Origin: UBA2589 sp965223235
GTDB taxonomy: Bacteria; Gemmatimonadota; Gemmatimonadetes; Longimicrobiales; Gaopeijiaceae
Direction: 5' to 3'
Length of the DNA stretch: 64,000 nucleotides
Assembly (NCBI GenBank): GCA_965223235.1
Contig: CBDCVV010000007.1
Coordinates: 186,001-250,000 of the forward strand
The notes beneath the pieces were generated by a model. That model searched no databases. It was not told the DNA's origin and worked only from the letters and a program-made list of their open reading frames with translations. Of the stretch, positions 1 through 9,151 are shown piece by piece. Within the stretch, counting starts at the first letter, position 1; each line of letters opens with the position of its first letter. The position numbers and the translations under genes are program-made.

Positions 1-1404
1 ATCGGCGCGTACCATGTCGATCTGGCGGATGGTCGAAGCATCACCTTCCTAGATACCCCCGGTCACGCGGCGTTCACCGCCATGCGAGCCAGGGGCGCCG
101 ACGTGACGGATATCGTCATCCTGATCGTGGCTGCGGATGACTCCGTCATGCCCCAGACGATCGAAGCGATCAGTCACGCGAAGAACGCTGGCGTGCCAAT
201 GATCGTCGCGATCAATAAGGTCGATCTGCCAGCGGCGGATCCGATGCGGGTGAAACAGGAGCTCCTCCAACACAACGTGAACGTCGAAGACTTCGGCGGC
301 GACGTGCTGGTGTCGGAGATCTCGGCGAAGACCGGTCAGGGCATCGACGACCTCTTGGACAAGGTGCTCCTGCAAGCTGAACTCCTCGAGCTCACAGCGA
401 ACCCCGATCGCGACGCGGTCGGGGCGGTGATCGAGGCTCAGCTGGACCAAGGAAAGGGTGCCGTGGCAACGATTCTCGTCCAGAAAGGGACGTTGCGCGT
501 CGGTGACTCGTTCATCTGCGGACTCTATGACGGGAAAGTCCGATCCCTACTCGACGAGCGGGGCCAGGCAATCAAAGAGGCCGGACCGGCGACGCCGGTG
601 CAGGTCTTGGGTGCGGGCGGCGTGCCGCAAGCCGGTGACACATTCCAGGTGATGACGGCCGCGCAGGCTTCGGAGATTGCCTCGAACCGTCAACGTCTCG
701 ACCGCGAGAAGCAGATGCGGGTGCGCGAGCGTGGATTGAAGCTCGGCGACTTCGGCGCCCTAGTGCAAGCGGGCCAGATGTCGAGCCTCCCGATCGTGAT
801 CAAGGGTGACGTCGATGGGTCCGTTCAGGCGCTCTCTGACGCCCTCGAGCAACTGGGCACGAGCGAAGTGCAGGTGGAGATCATCCATCGGGGTGTCGGA
901 GCCATCAATGAGTCCGACGTTCTGTTGGCTCAGACGGGTGGCGCGGTGATCCTCGGGTTCCGGGTGCGCCCGCAGACAGCAGCTCGTCAGGCGGCTGAGC
1001 GTGAAGATGTCGAGATCAACCTCTACGACGTGATCTACGAGGCCGTCGACGACATCACGGCGGCGCTCGAGGGAATGCTGTCGCCCGAAAAGCGTGAAAC
1101 GATCGAGGGTACTGCCGAGGTCCGAGAAGTCTTCAAGGTCTCGAAGGTGGGCACCATCGCGGGTTGCTACATCTCCGAGGGCCGAATCGACCGTAAGGGA
1201 CACGGGAGGTTGATTCGTGACGGCATCGTGGTGTACGACGGAGAGATCTCGTCGTTGAAGCGCTTCAAGGATGACGTGAAGGAAGTGCGCGAAGGCTTCG
1301 AGTGCGGAATCGGTATCGCGAACTTCAATGACATTAAAGTCGGCGATGTGATCGAGTGCTACAGCGTCGAGGAGGTCGCGCGGACGCTGGCCAGCTCCAC
1401 CTGA
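1..1404 (+). CDS. infB: Translation initiation factor IF-2, 3' part (N-terminus outside window)
   Basis: GTPase that positions initiator fMet-tRNA on the 30S subunit and promotes 70S assembly in the cytoplasm. The frame is open from base 1, so the start lies upstream. The first residues contain the G3 motif DTPGHAAF, followed by the G4 motif NKVD and a G5-like SAKTGQG. Domain II-like sequence, the IF-2 specific linker and the C-terminal fMet-tRNA binding domain follow, ending normally with a TGA. The visible 467 residues cover the last part of the G domain through domain IV; the variable N-terminal region and the P-loop are missing. It is followed after 23 bases by the DUF503 gene and then rbfA and truB, the usual infB operon order. 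Confidence 0.97.
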   Translation: MGAYHVDLADGRSITFLDTPGHAAFTAMRARGADVTDIVILIVAADDSVMPQTIEAISHAKNAGVPMIVAINKVDLPAADPMRVKQELLQHNVNVEDFGGDVLVSEISAKTGQGIDDLLDKVLLQAELLELTANPDRDAVGAVIEAQLDQGKGAVATILVQKGTLRVGDSFICGLYDGKVRSLLDERGQAIKEAGPATPVQVLGAGGVPQAGDTFQVMTAAQASEIASNRQRLDREKQMRVRERGLKLGDFGALVQAGQMSSLPIVIKGDVDGSVQALSDALEQLGTSEVQVEIIHRGVGAINESDVLLAQTGGAVILGFRVRPQTAARQAAEREDVEINLYDVIYEAVDDITAALEGMLSPEKRETIEGTAEVREVFKVSKVGTIAGCYISEGRIDRKGHGRLIRDGIVVYDGEISSLKRFKDDVKEVREGFECGIGIANFNDIKVGDVIECYSVEEVARTLASST

Positions 1405-1427
1405 TCGGCCACCTAGGTCGCGGAATC

Positions 1428-1712
1428 GTGGTCGTCGCGTCTCAGTCTTGGGAACTCATGCTGCACGGGTGTCAGTCGCTCAAGGAGAAGCGCGCCATCG
1501 TTCGGTCCTTGCGGGACCGTTTGACCGCAAAGTTCAAAGTCTCGGTTTCTGAAACGGACTACCAAGACGCACGGGATCGAGCTGAGATCACCGCTGCGCT
1601 CGTCGCCACAGATCGAAGGTTGGCCGAAGCGGTGATGGAGAAGATGGACCACTTCGTCGATACGCACGGGGGTGCGGTGATCGTGAATGTGCGCCGCGAG
1701 GTGTACCGATGA
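1428..1712 (+). CDS. DUF503 family protein (YlxP-like)
   Basis: Small protein of 94 residues that belongs to the DUF503/YlxP family, commonly encoded between infB and rbfA. The conserved CQSLKEKR segment near the N-terminus and a C-terminal strand ending RREVYR identify it. I chose the GTG at 1428 because it places the family's normal N-terminus directly before the first strand; a longer reading from 1356 would overlap infB and is unlike the family. The stop overlaps the rbfA start in an ATGA, so the two are translationally coupled. The molecular function is not established; the context suggests a role in ribosome biogenesis or translation. Confidence 0.88.
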   Translation: MVVASQSWELMLHGCQSLKEKRAIVRSLRDRLTAKFKVSVSETDYQDARDRAEITAALVATDRRLAEAVMEKMDHFVDTHGGAVIVNVRREVYR

Positions 1713-2113
1713 GCCGACGCCTTGCGCGGCTGAACGAGCAGCTGAAGCGCGAGCTTTCCGAGTTGATCCGCACAGAGCTGCGTGATCCTCGGGTTGGTGT
1801 CGTGACGATCGCAGGTGTGGACACAGCCGCCGACTTGGGGTCGGCCCGAGTCTTCGTCCGCACTCTCGGCGGAGCGAAGGACATCGAAGAGTCTGTCGAG
1901 GGTTTGACCGCCGCGGCCTCGTTCCTACGGACCGCGCTCGGGAAAAGGCTCCACGTACGACGGGTACCCGAGCTACGGTTCCAGGTCGACCGTTCGCTAG
2001 AGGGTGCTCAGCGGATCGAAGCCGTGTTGGCTGACGTCCTTCCGACGGACGAAGCGGTCCGAGTGGATGGTGAAGATGGAGGCGGTGGGGCGGATAGAGG
2101 GGACGACTCGTGA
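1709..2113 (+). CDS. rbfA: Ribosome-binding factor A
   Basis: 30S maturation factor needed for late processing of 16S rRNA. The 134-residue product opens with a basic helix (SRRLARLNEQLKRELSELI) and continues with the KH-like fold of RbfA, including the segment around residues 90-105 (KRLHVRRVPELRFQVD), a strong family marker. Length is normal apart from an acidic/glycine-rich tail. It overlaps DUF503 upstream by ATGA and truB downstream by GTGA, indicating one coupled transcript. Confidence 0.95.
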   Translation: MSRRLARLNEQLKRELSELIRTELRDPRVGVVTIAGVDTAADLGSARVFVRTLGGAKDIEESVEGLTAAASFLRTALGKRLHVRRVPELRFQVDRSLEGAQRIEAVLADVLPTDEAVRVDGEDGGGGADRGDDS

Positions 2114-3003
2114 ACGTCGCCGATGGCGACTTCGTGCTCCCCGTCGACAAGCCGGCGGGTCCCACTTCCCATGACATCGTTGCGATGGCCCGTCGAGGCC
2201 TTCGCACCCGAAGAGTGGGGCACACCGGTACGCTGGACCCCTTCGCAACCGGCGTCCTGGTTTTATGCGTCGGGCGTGCGACACGGATCGCCGAGTTCAT
2301 CACGGGGCTCGACAAACGGTATCGTGCTACCGCCCTCCTCGGAGTCGAGACCGACACCCTGGATCCGGAGGGTCAGCCTGTCGGCCCTGCCGGGGATGTG
2401 AGCCGCCTCTCATTGGAAGACGTTTCGGCGTCGCTCGCCCGGTTTCAGGGGGCGCAGCCCCAGCTGCCTCCGGCATACTCCGCCAAGAAGGTGGATGGTG
2501 TGCGGGCGCATCGGCGTGCGCGACAAGGGGAGACAGTCGAACTCGAGCCGGTCGCCATCGAAGTGTTCGAGATCGCGTTGGTCGACTTCGAGCCGCCGCT
2601 CGTCACCTTCGACGTCCACGTCTCTAGCGGGACGTTCGTCCGAGCGATTGCGCGCGATTTGGGTCGAGCCCTGGGGTGTGGTGCTCATCTCACCGCGCTC
2701 CGCAGGACGCACGTCGGCGAAGTCGGGCTTGCGCAAAGTGTGGGAGTCGAGGAGCTCGCGGACTCCGCCGCTGTGCGACACGCTGCGATCTCGCCGTTGG
2801 ATGCCGTATCGCCGATGCCTCATGTGTGTGTAGACGAAGGGGTGGCGCAGAGACTACGACATGGCCAGCGGGTCCGAATAGACGATCCGAGCGCGGACCC
2901 AGGAGCGTCCTGCACGGTTGCGGTGGCTCACCGTCAGGAGCTTCTGGCCGTCGCTGAGCTCGCCGATGGAGTACTCCGGCCGCGCAAGGTTTTTGTCGCG
3001 TGA
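2110..3003 (+). CDS. truB: tRNA pseudouridine(55) synthase TruB
   Basis: Makes pseudouridine 55 in the T-loop of tRNAs. The 297-residue protein carries the catalytic motif GHTGTLDPFATGVL near residues 37-50, where the Asp is the nucleophile, and a second family block PPAYSAKKVDG near residue 120. The C-terminal PUA-like region is present. The GTG start lies in a GTGA overlap with the rbfA stop. The order infB-rbfA-truB-ribF is a classic translation and RNA-modification operon. Confidence 0.96.
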   Translation: MNVADGDFVLPVDKPAGPTSHDIVAMARRGLRTRRVGHTGTLDPFATGVLVLCVGRATRIAEFITGLDKRYRATALLGVETDTLDPEGQPVGPAGDVSRLSLEDVSASLARFQGAQPQLPPAYSAKKVDGVRAHRRARQGETVELEPVAIEVFEIALVDFEPPLVTFDVHVSSGTFVRAIARDLGRALGCGAHLTALRRTHVGEVGLAQSVGVEELADSAAVRHAAISPLDAVSPMPHVCVDEGVAQRLRHGQRVRIDDPSADPGASCTVAVAHRQELLAVAELADGVLRPRKVFVA

Positions 3004-3013
3004 AGGTGTGCCC

Positions 3014-3952
3014 GTGAGCGGGGCCGGGTGGCGGCACCCTCCTGGGCTTCCCGCGGATCGGGGAACAGTGGTCACCGTCGGGACCTTCGACGGCGTGCAC
3101 CGCGGCCATTGGGAGGTGCTTCAGGAGATCCGTCAGCGGGCGGACCGGGGGGGACTACGGAGCGTACTGGTGACGTTCGATCCGCATCCATTGCGAATCG
3201 TGCGCCCTGAACATGCTCCCGAAGTACTTACGACCCCGTTGGAGAAGAAGGAGATCCTCGCCGAGAGTGGCTTGGACTACGCGGTGTTCTTGAGTTTTTC
3301 CGAGACGCTCTCCAGGTACGAACCGGAGCGTTTCGTAAAGGAAATTCTGGTAGATCGGCTCAGAGTGTCAGAGCTGGTCGTTGGGTACGATCATGGTTTC
3401 GGGCGCGGACGAAGCGGGGGGCCGGATGCCCTGAGGGCGATGGGTGAGCGATACGACTTTCTCGTCGATGTCGTGGAGCCGGTTGCTTCGCTGGGGGAAC
3501 CCGTCTCCTCTTCGCGCATCCGAAGGCTGTTGGCGGCGAAGGCGATCGGCGAAGCTGCAGCGTGCCTCGGACGACCTTATTCGATCCGGGGGGTCGTCGT
3601 CAGAGGAGAAGGGCGGGGGCGTGAACTCGGCTTCCCCACCGCGAACCTTCGGCTGGCCGGAGGAGACAAGCTTGTGCCTCCGGAGGGCATTTACGCTGTG
3701 CACGGAGTACTCCGGCGCGGGAGCTACGCTGGAGCGCTCCACCTAGGTCCAAGGCCGACCTTCCGCGGGTCACCGCCTAGCGTCGAGATCCACCTCATCG
3801 ACTTCGATGGCGATATCTACGGTGAAGAGGTTCGGGTCGACTTTGTCGAGTACCTCCGCCCCATCGAACCGTTCGCGAATGTGGAGGCGCTCGTGAGGCA
3901 GATCAGGGACGACGTGGACCGAGCTCGTGAGGTTGTGGGCTCTGCGACGTAG
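3014..3952 (+). CDS. ribF: Bifunctional riboflavin kinase / FAD synthetase
   Basis: Converts riboflavin to FMN and FMN to FAD. The N-terminal nucleotidyltransferase half shows the TVGTFDGVHRGHW motif near residue 22 and the SSSRIRRLL block near residue 170. The C-terminal kinase half shows GRGRELGFPTANL and the PEGIYAVHG segment. I chose GTG at 3014 because an AAGG lies six bases upstream and the product (312 residues) matches the family; GTG at 3008 is the alternative. Longer readings reach into truB. It follows truB within ten bases, and no FMN riboswitch-like leader is visible. Confidence 0.93.
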   Translation: MSGAGWRHPPGLPADRGTVVTVGTFDGVHRGHWEVLQEIRQRADRGGLRSVLVTFDPHPLRIVRPEHAPEVLTTPLEKKEILAESGLDYAVFLSFSETLSRYEPERFVKEILVDRLRVSELVVGYDHGFGRGRSGGPDALRAMGERYDFLVDVVEPVASLGEPVSSSRIRRLLAAKAIGEAAACLGRPYSIRGVVVRGEGRGRELGFPTANLRLAGGDKLVPPEGIYAVHGVLRRGSYAGALHLGPRPTFRGSPPSVEIHLIDFDGDIYGEEVRVDFVEYLRPIEPFANVEALVRQIRDDVDRAREVVGSAT

Positions 3953-4078
3953 CGGAGCGGACGTAGACGGCCTGCATGGCATTAGATAGCTTTCTCGGCT
4001 GGAAATCGAGCGGTGCCGATATGCGGCCGCGACTCGCTTCCCTTGCAGCAGTGGACTCTCGAGGAGGCACGCCAAACC

Positions 4079-4339
4079 ATGGCGATTGTCAAGGAAGACA
4101 TCATCAAGAAGTACCAGCTACACGAGAACGATCGTGGTAGCGCCCCGGTCCAGATTGCGGTGCTTACCGCGCGGATCAACGACCTCAGGTCGCACTTCGA
4201 CGCCCACAAGAAAGACCATCATTCCCGACAGGGCTTGCTGAAGATGGTCGGACGTCGTCGTCGCCTCCTCGAGTACGTGAAGAATCAAGACGTGGAACAG
4301 TATCGAGCTCTTATTAAAGACCTCGGACTACGCCACTAG
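4079..4339 (+). CDS. rpsO: 30S ribosomal protein S15
   Basis: Primary 16S rRNA-binding protein of the 30S platform. The 86-residue product has the S15 hallmarks: AIVKEDIIKKYQ at the N-terminus, QIAVLTARINDLRSHF, the HKKDHHSRQGLL loop that contacts rRNA, and MVGRRRRLLEYVK. The ATG at 4079 follows a GAGGAGG about ten bases upstream and gives the standard N-terminus; an upstream in-frame ATG at 4013 would add 22 non-family residues. A strong hairpin follows the stop. rpsO-pnp is a conserved pair in bacteria. Confidence 0.97.
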   Translation: MAIVKEDIIKKYQLHENDRGSAPVQIAVLTARINDLRSHFDAHKKDHHSRQGLLKMVGRRRRLLEYVKNQDVEQYRALIKDLGLRH

Positions 4340-4342
4340 CCG

Positions 4343-4376
4343 CGAACGCCTCTACCCGCCCGGGTCGAGGCGTTCG
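4343..4376 (+). terminator. Hairpin downstream of rpsO (terminator or processing hairpin)
   Basis: Perfect 10-bp inverted repeat CGAACGCCTC / GAGGCGTTCG, with an inner ACCC/GGGT pairing in the loop, four bases past the rpsO stop. There is no T-run, so it may be a processing or RNase III-type hairpin rather than a pure intrinsic terminator, as known for rpsO-pnp in E. coli. Confidence 0.6.
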
Positions 4377-4384
4377 TCGCGTAC

Positions 4385-4524
4385 GGCCACCAGAGGTGGT
4401 CAGCTGTACCCCGAGTGAGTGGTGCTTCGGGTGGGAGACGGCCTACAACATGGCTGCAACGGGCTCACGCATGCGCGTGCCCCCGGACGGCGGTCGCTCT
4501 CTCCTCCGTGCACTCACTTCGGGG
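4385..4524 (+). promoter_or_regulatory. Structured 5' leader of pnp (candidate autoregulatory RNA)
   Basis: The rpsO-pnp gap of 233 bases has no gene but several pairings. A short hairpin GGCCACC-AGA-GGTGGTC occupies 4385-4401. A long-range pairing joins CCCCGAGTGAGTG (4409-4421) with CACTCACTTCGGGG (4511-4524), one bulge, closing a loop of about 90 bases just upstream of pnp. In E. coli the pnp leader folds into a stem cut by RNase III and then degraded by PNPase for autoregulation; a similar role here is inference. Confidence 0.4.
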
Positions 4525-4572
4525 CCCCATTCCTGACCGGATGACCGGTCTACAACAAGAAGTGAGAAACAC

Positions 4573-6708
4573 ATGATGCAGCGGATGGAGCGCCAGTTCC
4601 ACGGCCGCACCCTATCGCTCGAGACCGGCCGTATGGCCAAGCTCGCGCAGGGTTCGTGCCTCGTTCAGTATGGTGAAACGGTGGTGCTTTGCGCCGTAAC
4701 GGTGCAGGACCGACCCACCCACCTCCCATTCTTCCCTCTCACGATCGAATACCGCGAAAAGTCGTACGCCGCGGGTAAGATCCCGGGGGGCTTTTTCAAG
4801 CGGGAAGGACGACCTGGAGAGAAGGAGATCCTCTCGGCTCGTCAGATCGATCGGCCGATCCGACCCCTCTTCCCAGACGGATTCATGCACGAGACGCAGG
4901 TCGCGTGCTTCATCCTTTCGGCGGACCAAGAGAACGACGCGGACGTACTCGCGCTGATCGGAGCCTCCGTCGCGCTCAACATGTCGCCGGTCCCGTTCAA
5001 TACTCCGGTTGCGTCCGTCCGAGTCGGCCGGATCCAAGGCAATTGGGTCGTCAACCCGACCTTCCAACAGTTGGAATACTCCGACCTCGATATCGTCGTC
5101 GCCGGCTCGGCTGACGCGATCACGATGGTGGAGGGTGGGGCACTCGAGGTGCCCGAGGTGGAGATCCTCGAGGGCCTCACCGTTGCGCACGAAGCGATCA
5201 AAGAGCTGTGCGCTCTTCAGGTCGAGTTCATCGGTGACAACACGGTTCCCGATATGGAGTGGACCCCGGTTCGCCCGGACGTCGACCTCCAGGCCAAGGT
5301 CGAGGGCATGGCCGCGGCACAGGTCGCCGAAGCTCTCAACGTGGGAGACAAGCAGGAGCGCAAGCAGGCGATGGCAGCTGTGACGGAGAGCGTCATCGCG
5401 ACCCTCACTGAGGAGGACGAGGAGTACGCGGAGCACGCCAAGGCAATCGGGGAGATTCTACGCACCATCGAGAAGAAGACGATGCGGCGTAAGATCCTCG
5501 ACAAAGGCGAGCGGGCCGATGGTCGCGGAGTGGATGACATTCGGCCCATTACGTCCGAGGTCGGCGTCCTGCCTCGTACCCACGGGTCTGCGCTCTTCAC
5601 TCGGGGCCAGACACAGGCGCTCGCGGTGGTGACGCTCGGGACGTCACGGGATGAGCAGCGCATCGACTCGATCGACTCCCGTGAGGAGATCACCAAGTCG
5701 TTCATGCTCCATTACAACTTCCCACCGTTCTCGGTTGGCGAGGCGCGCCCCTTCCGCGGCACGTCGCGCAGAGAGGTTGGTCACGGAAACCTCGCGGAGC
5801 GTGCGATGCAGCCGCTCCTGCCGGCCTATGACGAGTTCCCCTATACCATCCGGATCGTCTCCGACGTCCTGGAGTCCAACGGTTCGTCATCGATGGCGAC
5901 GGTCTGTGGGTCTTCCCTTTCGCTCATGGACGCCGGGGTTCCGATCAAGGCTGCATGCGCCGGGGTTGCGATGGGGCTCATCAAGGAGGGGGACGACGTC
6001 GCGATCCTGACCGACATCCTCGGGCTCGAGGACGCGTTGGGCGACATGGACTTCAAGGTTGCGGGAACCCGTGAGGGCGTGACCTCGATCCAGATGGATA
6101 TCAAGATCGAAGGCCTCACGGTGGACATCCTCGAGGAGGCACTCAAGAGGGCGCACAAGGGTCGCATGCACATCCTCGACGAGATGGCGTCCGCCATTGG
6201 GACCCATCGGGATGAGCTCTCGGACTGGGCGCCGCGGATTGTGTCGATCCAGATCAACCCCGAGAAGATCGGCGAGGTGATCGGGCCGAAAGGGAAGACA
6301 ATTCGGGCCATCCAAGAAGAGTCCGGAGCCACGATCGACATCGATGACTCTGGTATCGTGAAGATCGCGGCCGTTTCCGGAGAGGCTGGTGCGCGTGCCC
6401 GGGAGATGGTCGAGGCGATCGTGAAGGATCCCGAGGTCGGGCGGATTTACGAGGGTCCGGTGAAGAACACCACGACGTTCGGTGCCTTCGTCGAGATCAT
6501 GCCTGGGACGGAGGGCCTCTGTCACATCTCGGAGCTCCAGGAAGGGCGCACCGAGAACACCGAGGACGTGGTCAAGAAGGGAGATATCGTGCGGGTGAAG
6601 CTCCTCTCCATCGACGAAAAGGGCCGGCTACGCCTTTCGAGGAAGGCGGCGCTCGCTGAGGATGCGGCCGCCGGCGACGCGACCGAGGGGGGTGAGGGGG
6701 AGGGCTGA
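4573..6708 (+). CDS. pnp: Polyribonucleotide nucleotidyltransferase (PNPase)
   Basis: Phosphorolytic 3'-5' exoribonuclease of the RNA degradosome. The 711-residue protein has two RNase PH domains separated by a helical linker (first about residues 1-215, second from about 310 to 545, including RRDVGHGNLAERA-like RREVGHGNLAERA), a KH domain with GEVIGPKGKTIRAI near residue 560, and an S1 domain beginning GRIYEGPVKNTTTFGAFVE near residue 625. The tail is acidic and low complexity. Two adjacent ATGs (4573 and 4576) could start it. The final codons sit in a perfect hairpin, and the M16 peptidase gene follows after 26 bases. Confidence 0.97.
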   Translation: MMQRMERQFHGRTLSLETGRMAKLAQGSCLVQYGETVVLCAVTVQDRPTHLPFFPLTIEYREKSYAAGKIPGGFFKREGRPGEKEILSARQIDRPIRPLFPDGFMHETQVACFILSADQENDADVLALIGASVALNMSPVPFNTPVASVRVGRIQGNWVVNPTFQQLEYSDLDIVVAGSADAITMVEGGALEVPEVEILEGLTVAHEAIKELCALQVEFIGDNTVPDMEWTPVRPDVDLQAKVEGMAAAQVAEALNVGDKQERKQAMAAVTESVIATLTEEDEEYAEHAKAIGEILRTIEKKTMRRKILDKGERADGRGVDDIRPITSEVGVLPRTHGSALFTRGQTQALAVVTLGTSRDEQRIDSIDSREEITKSFMLHYNFPPFSVGEARPFRGTSRREVGHGNLAERAMQPLLPAYDEFPYTIRIVSDVLESNGSSSMATVCGSSLSLMDAGVPIKAACAGVAMGLIKEGDDVAILTDILGLEDALGDMDFKVAGTREGVTSIQMDIKIEGLTVDILEEALKRAHKGRMHILDEMASAIGTHRDELSDWAPRIVSIQINPEKIGEVIGPKGKTIRAIQEESGATIDIDDSGIVKIAAVSGEAGARAREMVEAIVKDPEVGRIYEGPVKNTTTFGAFVEIMPGTEGLCHISELQEGRTENTEDVVKKGDIVRVKLLSIDEKGRLRLSRKAALAEDAAAGDATEGGEGEG

Positions 6709-6719
6709 TCCCCCTCACC
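6691..6719 (+). terminator. Perfect hairpin spanning the pnp stop codon
   Basis: GGTGAGGGGG (6691-6700) and CCCCCTCACC (6710-6719) form a perfect 10-bp stem around a 9-base loop that contains the pnp TGA. No T-run follows, so it could attenuate transcription or protect the pnp mRNA 3' end rather than terminate fully. Confidence 0.4.
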
Positions 6720-6734
6720 GACCTCGTTACCGAA

Positions 6735-7982
6735 GTGGTGGATCACGGAATGCGGGAGACCCGTCTGGACAACGGGGTCCGAATTCTGACCGAGCAGATC
6801 GGTAGCTTGCGTTCGGTCGCGCTGGGCGTGTGGGTACGTCAGGGCGGCGCACATGAGGCCGAGACCGCGTCTGGGGCCAGCCACCTACTCGAGCACATGG
6901 TGTTCAAAGGGACGGAGCGGCGCTCCGCGCTCGAGATCGCCGATGCGCTCGAAGCGCTCGGCGGTTCCCTCGATGCCTACACGAGCCGTGAGCATACGTC
7001 GTACCAGGCACGGGTTCTGGACGAGCACATGTCCGTGGGACTCGATGTGCTCGCAGACCTCACCCTCTCGCCGACGCTACGAGCGGAAGACCTCGACCTC
7101 GAGCGCCAAGTCGTTCTGGAAGAGATCGCACAGGTCGAGGACACCCCCGACGATCTGGTGTTCGAGCTCCACTCGAAGGAGCTGTGGGGTGACCATCCGT
7201 ACGGACGTCCGATTTTGGGGTCGAAGGAGTCGGTTTCCGCGCTGTCGGTAGAGGGCCTTCGGACCCTTCATGGGCGTGCCTACTCCGGCGAGAATCTGGT
7301 TGTGGCTGGTGTCGGCAACCTCGATCACGACACCTTCGTGGAAGAGGTCGTCTCCCACTTTTCAGATGTCGCACCCGGCGAACGCACAACGGTCGTGGGG
7401 CCTCCGGAGGGGACCGCGAGCGGCCGACGAGACGTCGCTCGGGACGGGGCACAGACCCACCTGGTCTTCGGTACCGCGGGACCGCCGCATTCGGACCCAG
7501 ATCGGTATGCTCTCGTGCTTCTCTCCTCGGCGTTGGGCGGCGGGATGTCTTCGCGGCTGTTCCAACGGGTGCGCGAGGAGTTGGGGCTGTGTTACTCGGT
7601 GTTCAGCTTCCAGAGCTTCTACCGCGCCGCGGGTCTACTCGGTGTGTACGTCGGGACCCGGCCGGCGACCGCCGATCAGGCAGTAGCGGCCGTGCGCGCC
7701 GAACTCGCTGAGGTGGCTCGTCACGGGCTAGGGGAGGGGGGGCTGGACCGTATCAAGCGGCAGGTTGGAGGCCAGATCATGCTGTCGTTGGAAACGACAG
7801 GGGCGCGGCTTCATCGCCTCGCTTCCTTCGCACTGCATGACGAAGACTTCCGAGACCTCAACGAGGTCTTACGCCGCATCGACGCGGTGACGGAACAGGA
7901 TGTATTGAGCGTGGCGGAGCGGTATTTTGACCCGTCTGCGCTCCTCGAGCTTCGGCTCGGACCCACTCATGCGGCGGCGTAG
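6735..7982 (+). CDS. M16 family zinc metallopeptidase (processing peptidase-like)
   Basis: Peptidase of the mitochondrial-processing-peptidase-like M16B type. The inverted zinc motif HxxEH is seen as HLLEHMVFKGT near residue 51, with the downstream glutamate supplied by the VLEEIAQVEDTPDD region near residue 130. The C-terminal inactive-like half has the R/Y segment LGGGMSSRLFQRVREELGLCYSV. Length (415 residues) is normal for a single-chain M16B. ATG at 6735 is used; ATG at 6750 is an alternative. A pnp-M16 adjacency is common in several phyla. The natural substrate cannot be told from sequence. Confidence 0.92.
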   Translation: MVDHGMRETRLDNGVRILTEQIGSLRSVALGVWVRQGGAHEAETASGASHLLEHMVFKGTERRSALEIADALEALGGSLDAYTSREHTSYQARVLDEHMSVGLDVLADLTLSPTLRAEDLDLERQVVLEEIAQVEDTPDDLVFELHSKELWGDHPYGRPILGSKESVSALSVEGLRTLHGRAYSGENLVVAGVGNLDHDTFVEEVVSHFSDVAPGERTTVVGPPEGTASGRRDVARDGAQTHLVFGTAGPPHSDPDRYALVLLSSALGGGMSSRLFQRVREELGLCYSVFSFQSFYRAAGLLGVYVGTRPATADQAVAAVRAELAEVARHGLGEGGLDRIKRQVGGQIMLSLETTGARLHRLASFALHDEDFRDLNEVLRRIDAVTEQDVLSVAERYFDPSALLELRLGPTHAAA

Positions 7983-8029
7983 CCGGCCGCGACAATCTCA
8001 AGAACCCTTCTGATTCGAAGAGGATCGAC

Positions 8030-9151
8030 ATGCTCATCGGAGTCCCCAAAGAGATCAAGCCTGACGAGTATCGCGTGGCGCTCACCCCGGCGGGTGCAGA
8101 GATGCTCGTCGGAGCGGGCCACGAGGTGGTTGTGGAGCGCAGCGCGGGGGAAGGTTCCGGCTTCACCGACGACTACTACGAGAATGCGGGGGCTTCGATT
8201 GCATCCACTGCCGACGAGGTTTGGCAGAAGGCGGAGATGATCATGAAGGTCAAGGAGCCGATCGCGCCGGAATGGCCGCGGATGCGCTCTGGTCAGCTCA
8301 TCTTCACCTACTTCCACTTCGCGGCGTCCGAGGAGCTCACTCGGGCCGTGATGGCATCCGGGGCGACGGCGATCGCGTACGAGACGGTCGAACTCGACTC
8401 TGGGGAGCTGCCGCTCTTGACCCCGATGAGCGAAGTGGCGGGCCGCATGGCCGTTCAAGAGGGCGCCAAGTATCTGGAGAAGCCGCAAGGTGGCCTTGGG
8501 GTGCTTCTCGGCGGGGTTCCTGGAGTGCGCCCGGGCAAGGTCGTGATTTTGGGTGGCGGGGTCGTCGGCACGAACGCCGCGAAGATGGCCGCGGGCTTAG
8601 GTGCGAGAGTCCAGATCATGGACATCAATCTGGAACGGTTGAGGTATCTCGACGACGTGATGCCCGCCAACGTCGAGACGCTCTTCTCGACGCGCTACGC
8701 CATTCGCAAGCAGGTGCAGGACGCCGACCTGATCGTGGGTGCGGTGCTCATCCCTGGTGCGAAGGCCCCCAGCCTGATCACGCGCGAGGACTTGTCGCTG
8801 ATGCGCGACGGCACGGTGATCTGCGACGTCGCGATCGATCAAGGCGGATGCGTAGAAACGATGAAGCCGACGACCCACAACGATCCCGTGTACACCGTCG
8901 ATGGGGTGATCCACTACGCGGTGGCAAACATGCCTGGCGGGGTGCCTCGGACGAGCACGCTGGCTTTGACCAATGCAACACTCCCGTATGCGTTGGCACT
9001 TGCCGGGAAGGGGTGGCAGAAGGCGTGTTCCGACGACGCGGCACTGAAGCTCGGCGTAAACGTGGTCGATGGCCGGGTTACCTACCAAGGGGTTGCCGAC
9101 GCCTTCGGGATGGAGTGCCATGAGGTCGACGGATTCCTGACAGCCTCGTGA
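8030..9151 (+). CDS. ald: Alanine dehydrogenase
   Basis: NAD-dependent interconversion of L-alanine and pyruvate plus ammonia. The 373-residue protein starts with IGVPKEIKPDEYRVALTP, has the catalytic Lys/His regions (MKVKEPI and YFHFAAS near residues 70-97), and a Rossmann motif VVILGGGVVGTNAAKMA near residue 170. The conserved NMPGGVPRTST block lies near residue 300. All family residues I can check are present. The dut start overlaps its stop by GTGA. Confidence 0.96.
   Translation: MLIGVPKEIKPDEYRVALTPAGAEMLVGAGHEVVVERSAGEGSGFTDDYYENAGASIASTADEVWQKAEMIMKVKEPIAPEWPRMRSGQLIFTYFHFAASEELTRAVMASGATAIAYETVELDSGELPLLTPMSEVAGRMAVQEGAKYLEKPQGGLGVLLGGVPGVRPGKVVILGGGVVGTNAAKMAAGLGARVQIMDINLERLRYLDDVMPANVETLFSTRYAIRKQVQDADLIVGAVLIPGAKAPSLITREDLSLMRDGTVICDVAIDQGGCVETMKPTTHNDPVYTVDGVIHYAVANMPGGVPRTSTLALTNATLPYALALAGKGWQKACSDDAALKLGVNVVDGRVTYQGVADAFGMECHEVDGFLTAS

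Noticed and set aside
1413..2357. Long minus-strand ORF over rbfA/truB
   Set aside because: A mirror of coding frames in high-GC DNA, no family motifs, covers well-supported genes.
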